Assembly (NCBI RefSeq): GCF_040183065.1
Contig: NC_091131.1
Span: 9,715,800 to 9,779,799, forward strand
DNA from: Periplaneta americana
Lineage: Eukaryota > Arthropoda > Insecta > Blattodea > Blattidae
DNA: 64,000 nt
Reading direction: 5' to 3'
The notes beneath the pieces are model-generated. The model was not told the origin of the DNA and searched no databases. It was given only the letters and a program-made list of their open reading frames with translations. Every line of letters starts with the position of its first letter. Position 1 is the stretch's first letter. The position numbers and the translations under genes were made by a program. This document shows positions 23,201 to 33,861 of the stretch, piece by piece.

Positions 23201-24228
23201 TTACTTACTTACAAATGGCTTTTAAGGAACCCGCAGGTTCATTGCCGCCCTAACATAAGCTCGCCATCAGTCCCTATCCTGTGCAAAATTAATCCAGTCT
23301 CTATCATCATATCCCACCTCCCTCAAATCTATTTTAATATTATCCTCTCATCTACGTCTCCCCAAAGGTCTTTTTCCCTCCGGCCTCCCAACTAACACTC
23401 TATATGCATTTCTGGATTCGCCCATACGTGCTACATGCCCTGCCCATCTCAAACGTCTGGATTTAATGTTCCTAATTATGTCAGGTGAAGAATAGAATGA
23501 GTGCAGTTGTGTGTTGTGTAACTTTCTCCATTCTCCTGTAACTTCATTCCTCTTAGCCCCAAATATTTTCCTAAGAACCTTATTCTCAAACACCTTTAAT
23601 CTCTGTTCTCTCTCAAAGTGAGAGTCCAAGTTTCACAACCATAAAGTACAACCAGTAATATAACTGTTTTATAAATTCTAACTTTAAGATTTTTTGACAG
23701 CAGACTAGATGACAAAAACTTCTCAACCGAATAATAACAGGCATTTCCCATATTTATTCTGCGTTTAATTTCCTCCCAAGTGTCATTTATTTTGTTACTG
23801 TTGCTCCAAGATATTTAAATTTTTCCACCTCTTCGAAGGATAAATCTCCAATTTTTATATTTCCATTTCGTACAATATTCTGATCATGAGACATAAACAT
23901 ATACTTCGTCTTTTTGGGATTTACTTCCAAACCTACCTATCGCTTTACTTCCTTCAAGTAAAATTTACGTATTTTCCTTAATCGTTTGTGGATTTTCTCC
24001 TAACATATTCACTTCATCCAATAGACAAGAAACTGATGTAACCCATTGAATTCCAAACCCTCTTTGTTATCCTGAACTTTCCTAATGGTATATTCTAGAG
24101 CGAAGTTAAAAAGTAAAGGTGATAGTGCATCTCCCTGCTTTAGCCCGCAGTGAATTGGAAAAGCATGAGATAGAAACTGGCCTATACATACTCTGCTGTA
24201 AGTTTCACTGAGACACATGTTAATGATG
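23201..24228 (-). mobile_element. RTE-like LINE (copy e), degenerate
   Basis: The 3' end starts at a TTAC repeat (23200). The - strand carries [20 protein letters not shown] and [12 protein letters not shown], then in other frames MFMSHDQNIVRN and, upstream, [20 protein letters not shown]. The YADD box is ruined by a deletion near 24010-24030. Several indels; dead copy. Confidence 0.88.
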
Positions 24229-24889
24229 AGTTTTCTTACAGTTTAGAAAGGTAACTTGAACAATAGAGTAAATATGTTCGTGTGCAGAGTCAATTCTTCG
24301 AAGGCAAATGAATGTCTTTATGTGTTAGTGTCCAGGGACAGCCCTTAGAAGATAAACATGTACATATACACATACACAACTAGGTGACGTGTCCCATATC
24401 AATGCAAATTGATTCAAATGATGAAAATAAATCTAAATCTAGTACTCATCAAAAACATACAAAGAAAATTGTTTTCAAAAGTATTACCAGTATTTCTTTC
24501 CCGGAAACTGGTTTAATAGTAATATAAACAAAAGAAGCAATAAATCATTTACTTTCAATGCCTTTGAAATAAACTTCTCGATATTTAAATGGGAGAAATA
24601 ACAGACCTATAAACCAGCTACAATAAAATTCTACAAAAAAGCAGAAAACATGTGTTCAAGAACAATACCTTCTGACATAATAGATTCCAGGAAGAAATAC
24701 AGACAGACGATATATCTTCTTCCAAAGGAGCTCCTACTTACATTCTTACTAAGCCTAAAAATTTCACTTGCAAAGATATCTTTAAGTTCGTCACTGTTCT
24801 ATATAACACTTATAATAATTACTGATTTACTTTATAACTCTTCACTGTGTTAATATGAGGAAATTAGCTGACTTAATAGTTTCGAAGTG
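24229..24889. other. Unassigned; end of an older PLE-like piece
   Basis: The last 100 bp (GTGTTAATATGAGG...TTTCGAAGTG) resemble 31415-31475, which adjoins a PLE endonuclease fragment, so this may be an old PLE end on the - strand. Otherwise nothing recognised. Confidence 0.4.
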
Positions 24890-24966
24890 ATGTTCTTCAT
24901 AATCCATCTTGAATCTTTCGTACACTACTTTTAACACTTGAATATAAATAATTAATTATGTAAGCA

Positions 24967-25010
24967 TGTGCGGCTTACAGCTGCTTCGGTGCTACTTGAC
25001 ACCAGCCTGC
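24967..25010 (-). pseudogene. Hammerhead motif with deleted core
   Basis: On the - strand the order is AGGCTGGTGTCAAGTAGCACC-GAAG-CAGCTGTA-AGCC. Compared with family A, the eight bases CTGAGGAT are missing and the last A of GAAA is G. This copy cannot cleave. Confidence 0.85.
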
Positions 25011-25088
25011 TAGATCTCGGCGCTATCTCAACTTCGCTGCCTGTTGTGTGGGTGCGTTCGTGTGATGAAGAGTTGTGTCAAATAATGT

Positions 25089-25640
25089 GTGTGTTCTGAA
25101 ATTGATCTGTGTGTTGAGAATTTACACCCAAAACTCCAATACACACTGGAACTTGAAAACAATAACTCCATAAATTTCCTAGACATCACCATAGCAAAAG
25201 TTGACAACAAACACACCTTCAAAATGTACAGAAAACAAACCATCACCACCACCACACACATACACAACACATCTAATCACCCCACACAACACAAACATGC
25301 TGCATTCAGGACAATGGTACACAGATTACTCAACATACCCATGAGCCAACAACACTACAATGAAGAAGTGAACACAATCAAATACATAGCACAAGAAAAC
25401 GGTTACAATCCAAACATAATAGACAACATCATAAGGAAGACAAAACAAAAACTCAACAAACACAAAAACACACAAAACACAACACAAACACAAGAACACA
25501 AGAAATATAGCACACTAACATATGAAAACAAAAACACACACAAGATCGCATCCTCATTCAGAAAACAAATACAACATATCATACAGAACAGAAAACACAC
25601 TACAAACACATCTCAACACACAAACAACACAAACAAATAA
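25089..25640 (+). pseudogene. PLE reverse transcriptase C-terminal fragment
   Basis: Reads LHPKLQYTLELENNNSINFL, DITIAKVDNKHTFKMYRKQT, a His/Thr-rich linker, then AFRTMVHRLLNIPMSQQHYN and IAQENGYNPNIIDNIIRKTK. This is the thumb/linker of Penelope-type reverse transcriptases (FLDITI and YRKPT blocks). The catalytic YVDD is missing (5'-truncated), and the frame does not continue into the nuclease without a shift. Confidence 0.85.
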
Positions 25641-25643
25641 ATA

Positions 25644-26022
25644 CAACCACACAGGCGTATACAAACTCACATGCAATAGTTGCGACAGTTTCTACGTTGG
25701 ACAGACAGGCAGATCATTCCAAACTGGATACAAAGAACACATTAAAGCAATAACCAGAGGACACAATACATCTACATATGCCGAACACATAACTAATGCT
25801 AGCCACACATACAATAACATAAATACAGACATGGAAATCCTACACATACAACCCAAAGACCAAAAACTCAACACACTAGAACAATATGAAATATACAGAC
25901 ACACTAAAACACACCCTAATCAAATTCTCAACACACAAATCAATTTCAGAACACACACATTATTTGACACAACTCTTCATCACACGAACACACCCACACA
26001 ACAGGTAGCGAAGCTGAGATAG
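25644..26022 (+). pseudogene. PLE GIY-YIG endonuclease
   Basis: GVYKLTCNSCDSFYVGQTGR (GIY-YIG form GVY...YVG, with the Arg of the catalytic helix), then FQTGYKEHIKAITRGHNTST, YAEHITNASHTYNNINTD and the tail LEQYEIYRHTKTHPNQILNT to a stop at 26020. In PLEs this domain nicks the target for primed reverse transcription. It is open in a different frame from the RT remnant. Confidence 0.88.
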
Positions 26023-26035
26023 CGCTGAGATCTAG

Positions 26036-26082
26036 TAGGCTCTGAGGATGGTGTCAAGTAGCACCGAAACAGCTGTAAGCCA
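26036..26082 (+). ncRNA. Hammerhead ribozyme motif, family A
   Basis: TAGGCT-CTGAGGA-TGGTG...CACC-GAAA-CAGCTGTA-AGCC with all core residues and stems I and II paired. Sits just after the endonuclease stop, at the PLE 3' end. Confidence 0.85.
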
Positions 26083-26142
26083 CACATGCTTACATAATTA
26101 ACACGAGTAAGTTCGCCATTTAATCAATTATTGATGTTCTTC

Positions 26143-27217
26143 ATTTTCTAAAGCTTAGGATTTTGTAGAATTTTTAAGTTACCATTACCTATATGCTCAT
26201 TTCACTTGTTATAATATCTATAACAAAATAAGATATCTGTAGGGAAGTAGGCCTACTGTTAAGACTTTTGTTACATACTAAAATATTATCGGGACAGAAC
26301 ATTTACGTTTTTTTTTTTTTTTTGCAGTTACATTACTTTTTCTTTACAGTATTCATTCTTGTTTAAAATTTCAAGGAGGGAAATTTCCTCTGTAAGTGCT
26401 ATTATAAGAATTAAAAATATTTGTCATAAATAAATATGTTGCCAAGCAACCAATTCCAGTTTCTAGTCTAGAAGTTATAACTGCCAGTTTTCTTGTTTGT
26501 ATCTTGTTCTCAAAGTTCCTATTTTCGTTCCTCCCCGTTCTCCCTCCTGTAGGCCTACACGCCATTTAGATTTTCACTTGCTATTTCAGTTCAGTTGAGT
26601 CTCTCTCTAACGTTCATGTATATCCTGTCCAGCTAAACCAAATTGACCATTTCTAGAACCTATAGTCGCAATGCTGTTATTCCCAGCATGACTCCTCCTC
26701 TTTGCTTACGTCTTAGGAAATGAAGGCTCTATAAAGTCTAGATAGGTAGTATCGTTCGCCATTTTTGTTCTTTCGTTGCCGAGCTACCATACAAGGAATC
26801 TATTTGCCACACCGTTAAACATTATCTTGTTGTAGCTCCTATGATAATAAATCAAACGCACTGTAATTCAGAAAATAATTGAGCGGCAAATTACGTCTTC
26901 GTGTGTTCTCTGCGAACGCTAACGAAAGAGCCAAAATGGCGGGCGATTATATTAAGTATTTATCGAGCCTTAAGAAATGAATATGTCTTCATCAGTGAAT
27001 CACAAGACACACACGTTTAAATGTAGCCAACCTGCAATGCGATTGGCTGCCGGAAATTAGAGCGACAGGACTATAACTGTTCTTATTGTTTTCTATTGTT
27101 GCCTATAAAGGAAATATTTTCTATGAACAGAAATTTTGTTATAAACAATGCAAATATAGCACAAGGAACTGGTTTTCACATATTGTTGTATTGTTCTTAA
27201 CTACGTATATTCCTAAG
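26143..27217. other. No gene recognised (FAR1 intron)
   Basis: Contains a poly-T run near 26310. No element or coding sequence seen. Confidence 0.4.
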
Positions 27218-27442
27218 TTGTTTAGTCAACTGTCCAAAGACAGGTCTAAACCTCACAAGTGATACCTACAAGGCACCACTTATGAGGCAACTAGGCCAGG
27301 AGATAATGGGGTAGGGTGGCCAATTCCTTTCCCCCTCCATTGCATGCATCGCTGATTAGCTACATATTACACTAGTCAGATTTCAGATGCAAACAAACAA
27401 TTGTTCTTCCTCTGACACATATCGTCAAGAGAGTTGTACTCC
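27218..27442 (+). repeat. Interspersed repeat D
   Basis: About 225 bp that recurs on the other strand at 51837-52050 and in part at 6082 and 63105. Diagnostic blocks: TAGTCAACTGTCCAAAGACA, GAGGCAACTAGGCCAGGAGA and TTGTTCTTCCTCTGACACAT. No tRNA-like head and no protein; class unknown. Confidence 0.8.
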
Positions 27443-27453
27443 CTGATAACAGA

Positions 27454-29445
27454 TGTAGAGCCCGGACAAGAAGTTATGGCACCGGCGCGAGGGACGCATT
27501 TTAGTTCGTTTGCTTGGACTCGCCCTCACACTCAACTGGAGGGGTGTTGGGTTAGTTGGTTACTAGCATTCCGAGTGTTCAGATCATTCTGCTACTACCG
27601 CTATTGCTAATACTGAAAACATTGTCCTTCTGAGCGCCCTCATTATGGCATTGTCTAAGGTGTGAAATCATAGAGTAGTTCATAGTCAAGGACATGAAAT
27701 AGCATACAATGTATGGAAATTCATGTCAGAAGAGGCTGTAAACGGAATACCAATTCCATTGAAAAGCGTGTGTGCAAGAGTACTGGCTGCCACTGGTATT
27801 TCAAAGTGAACCTTGGCAAGAATCAGGAAAGAAGAGAAAAATATTGAGGCAGGAACAGCAGATTCTTTGTCCAGTCCGGAAAAACCACACCCGAAGAAGA
27901 AGATTGTTGCAGCTGTAGACAGTTTTGATGAGGAAGTCCTAAGAAGACTCATCTATAATTTCTACGCTACGCATAAGCAGATGCCGACTCTGTAATCACT
28001 TCTTCCAAAAATGGATATCAGTGTATCAATCAATCTTCTTAATGTATCCAGCTGTTTGCTGACAACATAAAGTCCACTATAATCCACTGTAGTCTATTCA
28101 GTTGTTGTTTTTCATGAGAAATGAGGGGTATTTTGATCGGTGTTCATTATAGATGCCTGTTGCTAGTAGCCAGAGTTGGGGTGTAGTCAATATATACTGC
28201 AGGGCTGTGCCTTCTGCAACTGGTACTGATGATTTTAATTTACTTCTTTTGTGGTTTATGGATGGACAGTATAGAAGAATGTGTTCCAGATCTTCATCAT
28301 GATTATTACACCACAGACAAGTAGGATTATCAGAAATGTGAAATCGGTGTAGGTACAATTGAGTGACAATGTGACCTGTTTTGGCTCTTGTTAAAAATGT
28401 TTGAACATGTCTGGGCAAGTTTTTGTACATTTTCAGGTCATTTGGTTTCTTTTGTACAGACTGTAAAATTTTTCCTTTGTCAGAAGAGAGCCAATTGTTG
28501 ATCCATAGGTTTGTAAAATGAGACTTTACTGAAGCAAAAGCACAATGACTAGGTATTCATTGAAATGTTATTTCCTTTTGGAGTTCTTTTAGTTTACTTA
28601 GTTGTTTCTGAAGTGGAATAATTCTATGTGCATATAGGTTTGGTACATATTTAATGACCGTATATTAAATATAGCCCCCTTGGAGTCGGTAAGTATGCAA
28701 ATAGATTTTTCAGAAATTTGAGTAACACACTGAAGAGCAGCATCAATAGCTAGCAATTCAGTGTCAAGACTGGAGGAGGATGAACATGGTATGAAATAAC
28801 TTTCTTGATATTTTGGAATATAATACCCTGCTCCTGATGTCCCATTATTAGGATTTAGAGATCCATCTGTATAAATTTGAAGGTGATCCTTATATGTGCT
28901 GCAGAGTAGTTCCATGGCATCTAACATGGAGGATCATTTTTGGAATGATTTCCTGGAATTTGTATGCTATGTTCTGGAATCACCCATTTCCATGGAGGAA
29001 TTTCGTTCACAACTGGAGTTTTAGCAATGAGTGTGTCTGTGATATAGATTGGTATTTCTTCTTAGATATCAGTGTATGATTATGTGAAGAAAGTAGAGAA
29101 CAATTACATTGAAAGTGAGCACGTGATGGACAGTATTTTGGAGAACATTTCCATAAATTTAGGGACATCTGATTCAAGCACAGATCAGTCGTCTGATTCG
29201 GACGGAGAATAAAAATATAAAGATGGAATAGCGGACTTAATTCCATTAGGTACCTTCGGACTCTTGAGTAGGAAAGTGGTGATACTAAGGTAAGACGAAT
29301 GTTTTTGGAAAGAGATGAGACGGATATGCCTGGCGCTCTGAGCTTCAGAACCGTAACCCAAACAACCCCCACTCCTCTACCCTGCTGGCCGGCAATTTAA
29401 AACTTTGTGCAGGTTGGTGCCATAACATCTCGTCTCAGCTCTACA
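27454..29445 (+). mobile_element. IS630/Tc1-like DNA transposon, interrupted by a LINE
   Basis: Inverted ends: left TGTAGAGCCCGGACAAGAAG then TTATGGCACC; right, read in reverse, TGTAGAGCTGAGACGAGATG then TTATGGCACC. The left part encodes a transposase N-terminus: VCARVLAATGIS, then LARIRKEEKNIEAGT, a Pro/Lys linker, and DSFDEEVLRRLIYNFYATHK. The right part (29079-29208) encodes its acidic C-terminus DYVKKVENNYIESEHVMDS, LGTSDSSTDQSSDSDGE and a stop. The catalytic middle is absent. Family assignment is by resemblance; the 3' TA target base pair is present, the left one is changed. Confidence 0.75.
28027..29064 (-). mobile_element. RNase H LINE (family B) nested in the DNA transposon
   Basis: Flanked by a perfect 13-bp duplication GATATCAGTGTAT (28014-28026, 29065-29077). 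The - strand encodes RNase H (LQIYTDGSLNPNNGTSGAGY, ELLAIDAALQ, SICILTDSKGAIFNI: the D-E-D catalytic residues) and, after an internal deletion near 28545, the LPRHVQTFLTRAKTGH and CLWCNNHDEDLEHILLYC tail. The 3' end is AATC repeats. 5'-truncated. Confidence 0.93.
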
Positions 29446-29504
29446 TATCAGCCATAACCTCAGTCAGAGGATTATCCTAAGTCAACGTCCATTACTGATT
29501 TCAG

Positions 29505-29697
29505 TGATACCCGTTTGGAGAGATCCTCTGCCAGGATGGACTGACAACATAAACGGTCCCACCGGGCTTCTGATAGGAGCAGGCAAAGGTGTGATTCGCA
29601 CCATGTACTGCAACCAGGAAGGATATGCAGACTACCTCCCTGTCGATATTGCTGTCAATGGAATCCTCCTTGCTACATGGAACTACATTGCTAATGA
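29505..29697 (+). CDS. FAR: Fatty acyl-CoA reductase 1, central exon
   Basis: Reads VIPVWRDPLPGWTDNINGPT, GLLIGAGKGVIRTMYCNQEG, YADYLPVDIAVNGILLATWN. Diagnostic FAR blocks are PGWxDNxNGPTG, GxGKGVxRTMYC and ADxxPVD, which shape the substrate side of the fold. The acceptor is CTGATTTCAG and the donor GTGAGT. Phase 1 in, phase 2 out. It follows on directly from RPSI in the previous exon, as in full-length FARs, so no exon is missing between them. Confidence 0.96.
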
Positions 29698-29739
29698 GTG
29701 AGTCTGTCCCATCCACTTCTTTCCATTAATAATAAGACA

Positions 29740-31032
29740 CAGTGGCGGCTCCTGCGTATTTCTTAAGAGGAGGAAAGAAGGTAACAGGACGAAATGACAC
29801 CTTCTTGAATGAAACATGCTACAAATTAGCCTAGTCTACATGCATACATGTAAGACCAGGTAGTGTTGGGGTTGGTCTTCCCTTCTGTATAGCAATAATC
29901 TGTTCTTTTAAACTGAGTTTCCTAAATTTTCCAAAATATATAATGTTTTCACTTCCATTCATTGTTAAATAATTGCACAAATTAACAATTACAAGGAAAT
30001 TCACCTCGCAGCATTTTTCGAGCACACTACAGCATCACACTTGTTGAAAGAGACTAGCTACTAACACGTAATCGGAACTGCGGAAATGGGAACGGGAAAT
30101 AACCTGAGGAAAGCGAGAACACTGTACCCACCCACGTGGTCTGCGTTGCCACATGTACATTTTACAAGTTCAGTATCATATGCTTTTGAAGAATATCAGT
30201 TCTTCTAAGTCATACTACCATTATTGTTCAAAATTGCCGGTGGCTAATTAATTTTTTATGTTAAAAATAATTTGTAGTTTGGAGTACTACTTTCAATTTC
30301 AAATATATTTGTACAAAACTGACAACTTTGCTGTTGCTCTGTCTAGTACACAATGAATGGAAGTGAATTTCAGGGGCCAAAAAGATCTACGATACTAACG
30401 TAGAACTACTTCCTCTTTGTTTTATATAAACCCGGACTTTCAAATATCCTTGAAAGTTTCAAACCATGAATAGTAGCTTATATTAAGTGCAATGAATAAT
30501 ATTTTTGATTTATAATTAAAAAAAAAAGTTTATATGGTGTCTTTCATAGCGTTGCGTTAAAACTGTTTTTTTTGTGCCTCCTCCAAGATGTGTGTTAGTG
30601 TGGTTGAATGCAAGATCGTTAGATGGCAGCGGTAGCGAGCTTGCTGCACGACCAGTCGGTTTCTATTTCCCGCCCATGCGCTGATTCAGAGGAGGATCTC
30701 CTCCCTATCCGTTCATTTACTCGCTTTAAAACTCTGCTTCTTTCTCTGGCCGCTAGCGCGCTGTTGTCTATGTGTGTTAACTGCAGTAGAGGAGGAATGG
30801 ATTGGCTTTCCTCCACACAAATAATCTCGCATCTTTCTCACAGTTTTCTAGCAGCACATGAGCATACATCATTTAAAACTCGACCAACCGAGGTTTTCTT
30901 ATAGCTGTGAACTTAAAAATTATCGAATCTTCCTCGAATTTCAAGGCAATATTTTATTTGGTATTTACTTTCAAAAGAAGAAAAATGTGACGAGGACGTT
31001 CCTCCCTTCCCTCCTCCGAGGAACCGCCACTG
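29740..31032. mobile_element. hAT-like non-autonomous element, 1293 bp
   Basis: Inverted ends CAGTGGCGGCTCCTG (left) and CAGTGGCGGTTCCTC (right, reverse). The 8-bp flanks ATAAGACA and ATAAGACC are a target duplication with one change. CAG..G ends and 8-bp duplications are the hAT signature. No transposase frame is recognisable inside; the GC-richer 30600-30800 stretch has an open frame without known motifs. Inserted 42 bp after a FAR1 splice donor. Confidence 0.88.
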
Positions 31033-31374
31033 ATAAGACCAGAAGAAAATATCTAGACAGCTAGAAATTTGTAACTCCAAACATATTTTAATATCCTGTT
31101 GGATTAAATGTTAAGCACAGGAACGCCATTTCGTAATTTCAATTAAGAAACAAGCCAAACGAATTATCTTTGCACCAAAAACGGATGCTCCCTGGACAAA
31201 ATTATCGTATTTTATAATTATTTGAATGCAACAGAAGTCAGAAGTCTTGCTAAACATGATATTGCTGAAGCACTACGAAATGGCGTTCCTATACTTAACA
31301 ATTACACAGATGTTACAAACTTTTTGAAACAGAAATGAATTCAATAGATTTTTTTTTCTTCATTGTTCTATATA

Positions 31375-31765
31375 CACTTTTAACACTTATATAATCACTT
31401 ATTAACTTTGTAATTTCTTTACTGGGTTAATATGAGGAATTTTACCTGGGTGACTAGTTTCGAAGTGTTATCCTTCATTGTCCGAAGTCTAGTGAAGTTC
31501 ACGTGCTGTCTTCTGGTTTCCTGCTGTGGTGGGGTGTGTTCATGATTTTGTCGAAAAGAGTGTGTGTTTTGAAATTCAGTTGCATGTTCAAGAAGTGTGT
31601 TTTTGTATGTTTGTAAATTTCATATTGTTCTAGAGTGCCACATTTCTGTTTTTTTTTTTTTTTTTTTGGCTGTGTGTGTAGTATTTTTATGGCAGTGTCT
31701 ATGTTGCTGTAGTTGTGATTGGAGTTTGTGATGTAGCTATTCTTCGTAGGTAGGAACATATCACA
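31375..31765 (-). mobile_element. Old PLE 3' fragment
   Basis: The - strand reads NIDTAIKILHTQPK, then EQYEIYKHTKTHFLNMQLNF and KTHTLFDKIMNTPHHSRKPE, a diverged version of the PLE endonuclease C-terminus, split by a poly-T run near 31650. The flanking end (AGTTTCGAAGTGTTATCC) has the position of a hammerhead, but its core is not convincing. Confidence 0.7.
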
Positions 31766-31799
31766 ATCATAACCAAACTACACAACAATTCAACCTTGA

Positions 31800-32650
31800 T
31801 TCTAAATTGTATTTCCATGATTATGTGCAATATATTTATAGGCTACCCATTCATTAAGAATGCTTGGTCTAATTAAATCTATAACTTGTTCTTTTTCCAC
31901 TCCTATGTGTCTATTAATTAATTTTATACCTACTATAATTACAATGGTTAGATCCAAGCTTGAATAATAGTATGCATCTGTAGTATGAAACTCCATTAAT
32001 TCCATTGACAGTGCTAAATTTGAGAATACCGGTATTCAAAGAAAATTTATTTCCTCATGTTCTTATTTATTTTTACCTAATTTCGTTGATTAATAATATG
32101 AGGTTAACTGGAAATATTTTAGTTGTTGTAGATTATTTTCCAGACGTCAAAATCTTGATTATTTATTTTTTTGTAAAGTCATTAAGGGTGATATTGATTG
32201 TGAATCCTTTTTAAGCAATACCAGTCTTCGTATTCCTGCTAAGGATTTAAGAATTCATAAAATTTTTTACAATAGAAATTCTAAATCTCTCTCTCTCCTG
32301 TCTGCAGATGTATGAAATTTGCCAATTTGCATGGATTGAACTTGGATCCATTTAATGTGTACCGTAGTATATACTTTTAGGAGTTTGTCAATTGTTATTA
32401 ATTTATGTCTTTTGTTTAGATACGTATTGCATTATTCTTCTCGTTATCTTTTTTATCATTTGTATTATATTCATTTATAAGATTCCATCTTTCATTTTCA
32501 ATTATCATATTTTAATAATTATTTCTATGTACTTTTATTGTAATTTCTATCATTATTAATGTTGTTGTAATGAATTGTCTTGTGCTGAACTGTTATTGGC
32601 CCCTGGCTGTTGTACAGCACATTAAATATTAGTAAATAGTAAATAAATAG
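31800..32650 (+). mobile_element. LINE 3'-end fragment (unclassified)
   Basis: Near 32190-32310 a broken frame reads DCESFLSNTSLRIPAKDLRI and HKIFYNRNSKSLSLLSADV, the style of a non-LTR polyprotein C-terminus. The end has ATTGGCCCCTGGCTGTTGTA followed by an ATT repeat, as at 22078. A second copy of this 3' end is at 32735-32785. Confidence 0.5.
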
Positions 32651-32651
<1 letters not shown>

Positions 32652-32695
<44 letters not shown>

Positions 32696-32822
32696 GTAAT
32701 TCCTTTTTTTCACAGTTAATCTTATCCTAAATTTTATCTTATATTGAGCTGTTATTGGTCCCAGGCTGTTGTATAGCACAATAAATATTAGTAAATTATA
32801 AATAAAAATAAATAAATAAATA

Positions 32823-32893
<71 letters not shown>
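32652..32893. repeat. Two (ATT)n microsatellites around a LINE 3' end
   Basis: ATT repeats at 32652-32696 and 32823-32893. Between them is another copy of the GTTATTGGTCCCAGGCTGTT 3' end. Confidence 0.9.
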
Positions 32894-32895
<2 letters not shown>

Positions 32896-32948
32896 AGAAT
32901 ACATTACATAATATTGCAATAAAATATAATGGAACCTGATTGTTACAG

Positions 32949-33191
32949 AAATCATGGTAATCGAGTGTACCATCTCACATCGAGTTCAGAATTTCAAATC
33001 ACATGGGCAGAGATCATAGACAGAGGACGCCGCATTGTCACAGAGAAGGTGCCACTCAACGGAGTGGTCTGGTATCCAGGAGGCAGCATGAAGAAGAGCA
33101 AATTGCTTCACAATATTTGCGTGTTTTTCTTCCACCTCTTACCTGCAATCCTATTAGACACACTCATCTTCTTGTCAGGAAACAAACCAGT
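32949..33191 (+). CDS. FAR: Fatty acyl-CoA reductase 1, exon with start of C-terminal domain
   Basis: Reads NHGNRVYHLTSSSEFQITWA, EIIDRGRRIVTEKVPLNGVV, WYPGGSMKKSKLLHNICVFF, FHLLPAILLDTLIFLSGNKP. The blocks VYxxxSSSEF, the WYPGG motif and the hydrophobic FFHLLPAxLLD run are typical of insect FARs; the last forms a membrane-associated helix. Acceptor TGATTGTTACAG, donor GTAAGT, phase 2 in and out. Homologous to the FAR2 exon at 63805-64000. Confidence 0.96.
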
Positions 33192-33494
33192 GTAAGTACA
33201 ATAATTCCAATACAAAACATATTGGTTAAGAGGACAGATATGTAACAGCTTTCAAGTATAGCAAAAAATGTGTTGATGTTAACTAATGCTGAGTTCTTGG
33301 CAATAAGTCATTGTACTGTATTGTATTGTATTTATTAACATTCCATGGTATTCATACATTGCTTACAGCTAGAATATGGAACAAGTCAAAAAACTTAATA
33401 CTATTATAAAGTCTTAATTTATAGTCACAGTCTAGATGAAAATATATACAGACGAGATTTACAATATAGTCTACCAGTACAACACAAAGTTTTA

Positions 33495-33861
33495 ATTAAT
33501 TAATGAACTAGTGGACTTACTCGTGTTAAATATGAAATATTTGTCTGGCTTACAGCTGTTTCAGTGCTTCACGCACCATCATCAGAGCCTACTAGATCGC
33601 GGCGTCATCTCGAACTTCTCTGCCTGTTAGGAGGGTGTGTTTTATTGTTGGAAGGTGTTGAAGTGTGGTGTCAAATAGTGTGTGTGTACTGAAATTGATC
33701 TGTGTGTTGAGGATGTGATCGGGGTGTGTTTTAGTGTGCGTGAAGCACTGAAACAGTTGTAAGCCGACAAATATTTCATATTTAACACGAGTAAGTCCAC
33801 TAGTTCATCAATTAATTATATTCAAGTGTTAAAAGTGGTGTACGCAAGATTCAAAATGGAG
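33495..33861 (+). mobile_element. Fold-back mini Penelope-like element
   Basis: 367 bp flanked by a perfect 11-bp duplication ACAAAGTTTTA (33484-33494, 33862-33872). Left: reversed PLE tail, complete reversed hammerhead and the reversed endonuclease 3' end. Right: + hammerhead half, tail, and the extra ATTCAAGTGTTAAAAGTGGT end. The arms are inverted repeats of each other (TAATGAACTAGTGGACTTAC and its complement). It sits inside LINE sequence. Confidence 0.9.
33547..33591 (-). ncRNA. Hammerhead ribozyme motif with canonical core
   Basis: On the - strand: GGCT-CTGATGA-TGGTGCGTGAAGCACT-GAAA-CAGCTGTA-AGCC. Stem I GGCT/AGCC; stem II GGTGC/GCACT (one G-U); exact CUGAUGA and GAAA core; GTA cleavage triplet. 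The best-formed hammerhead in the window. Confidence 0.9.

Larger units (their letters stand above)
24903..26129 (+). mobile_element. Penelope-like element with RT remnant, GIY-YIG and hammerheads
   Basis: A 1.2-kb insertion flanked by a perfect 13-bp target duplication TGATGTTCTTCAT (24890-24902, 26130-26142). The left 220 bp is the PLE 3' end in reverse. The rest is + strand: C-terminal reverse transcriptase, GIY-YIG endonuclease, hammerhead and tail. The left reversed hammerhead has lost its CTGAGGA core and reads GAAG for GAAA. A partial copy with typical PLE architecture (terminal inverted piece). Confidence 0.9.

Noticed and set aside
30623..31064. Open frames in the GC-richer part of the hAT-like element
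   Set aside because: No transposase or other domain motif; frames overlap on both strands.
31440..31480. Possible hammerhead near the old PLE fragment (TTTCGAAGTGTTATCC)
   Set aside because: GAAAC is present on the - strand but no CUGANGA core or pairing stem II could be placed.
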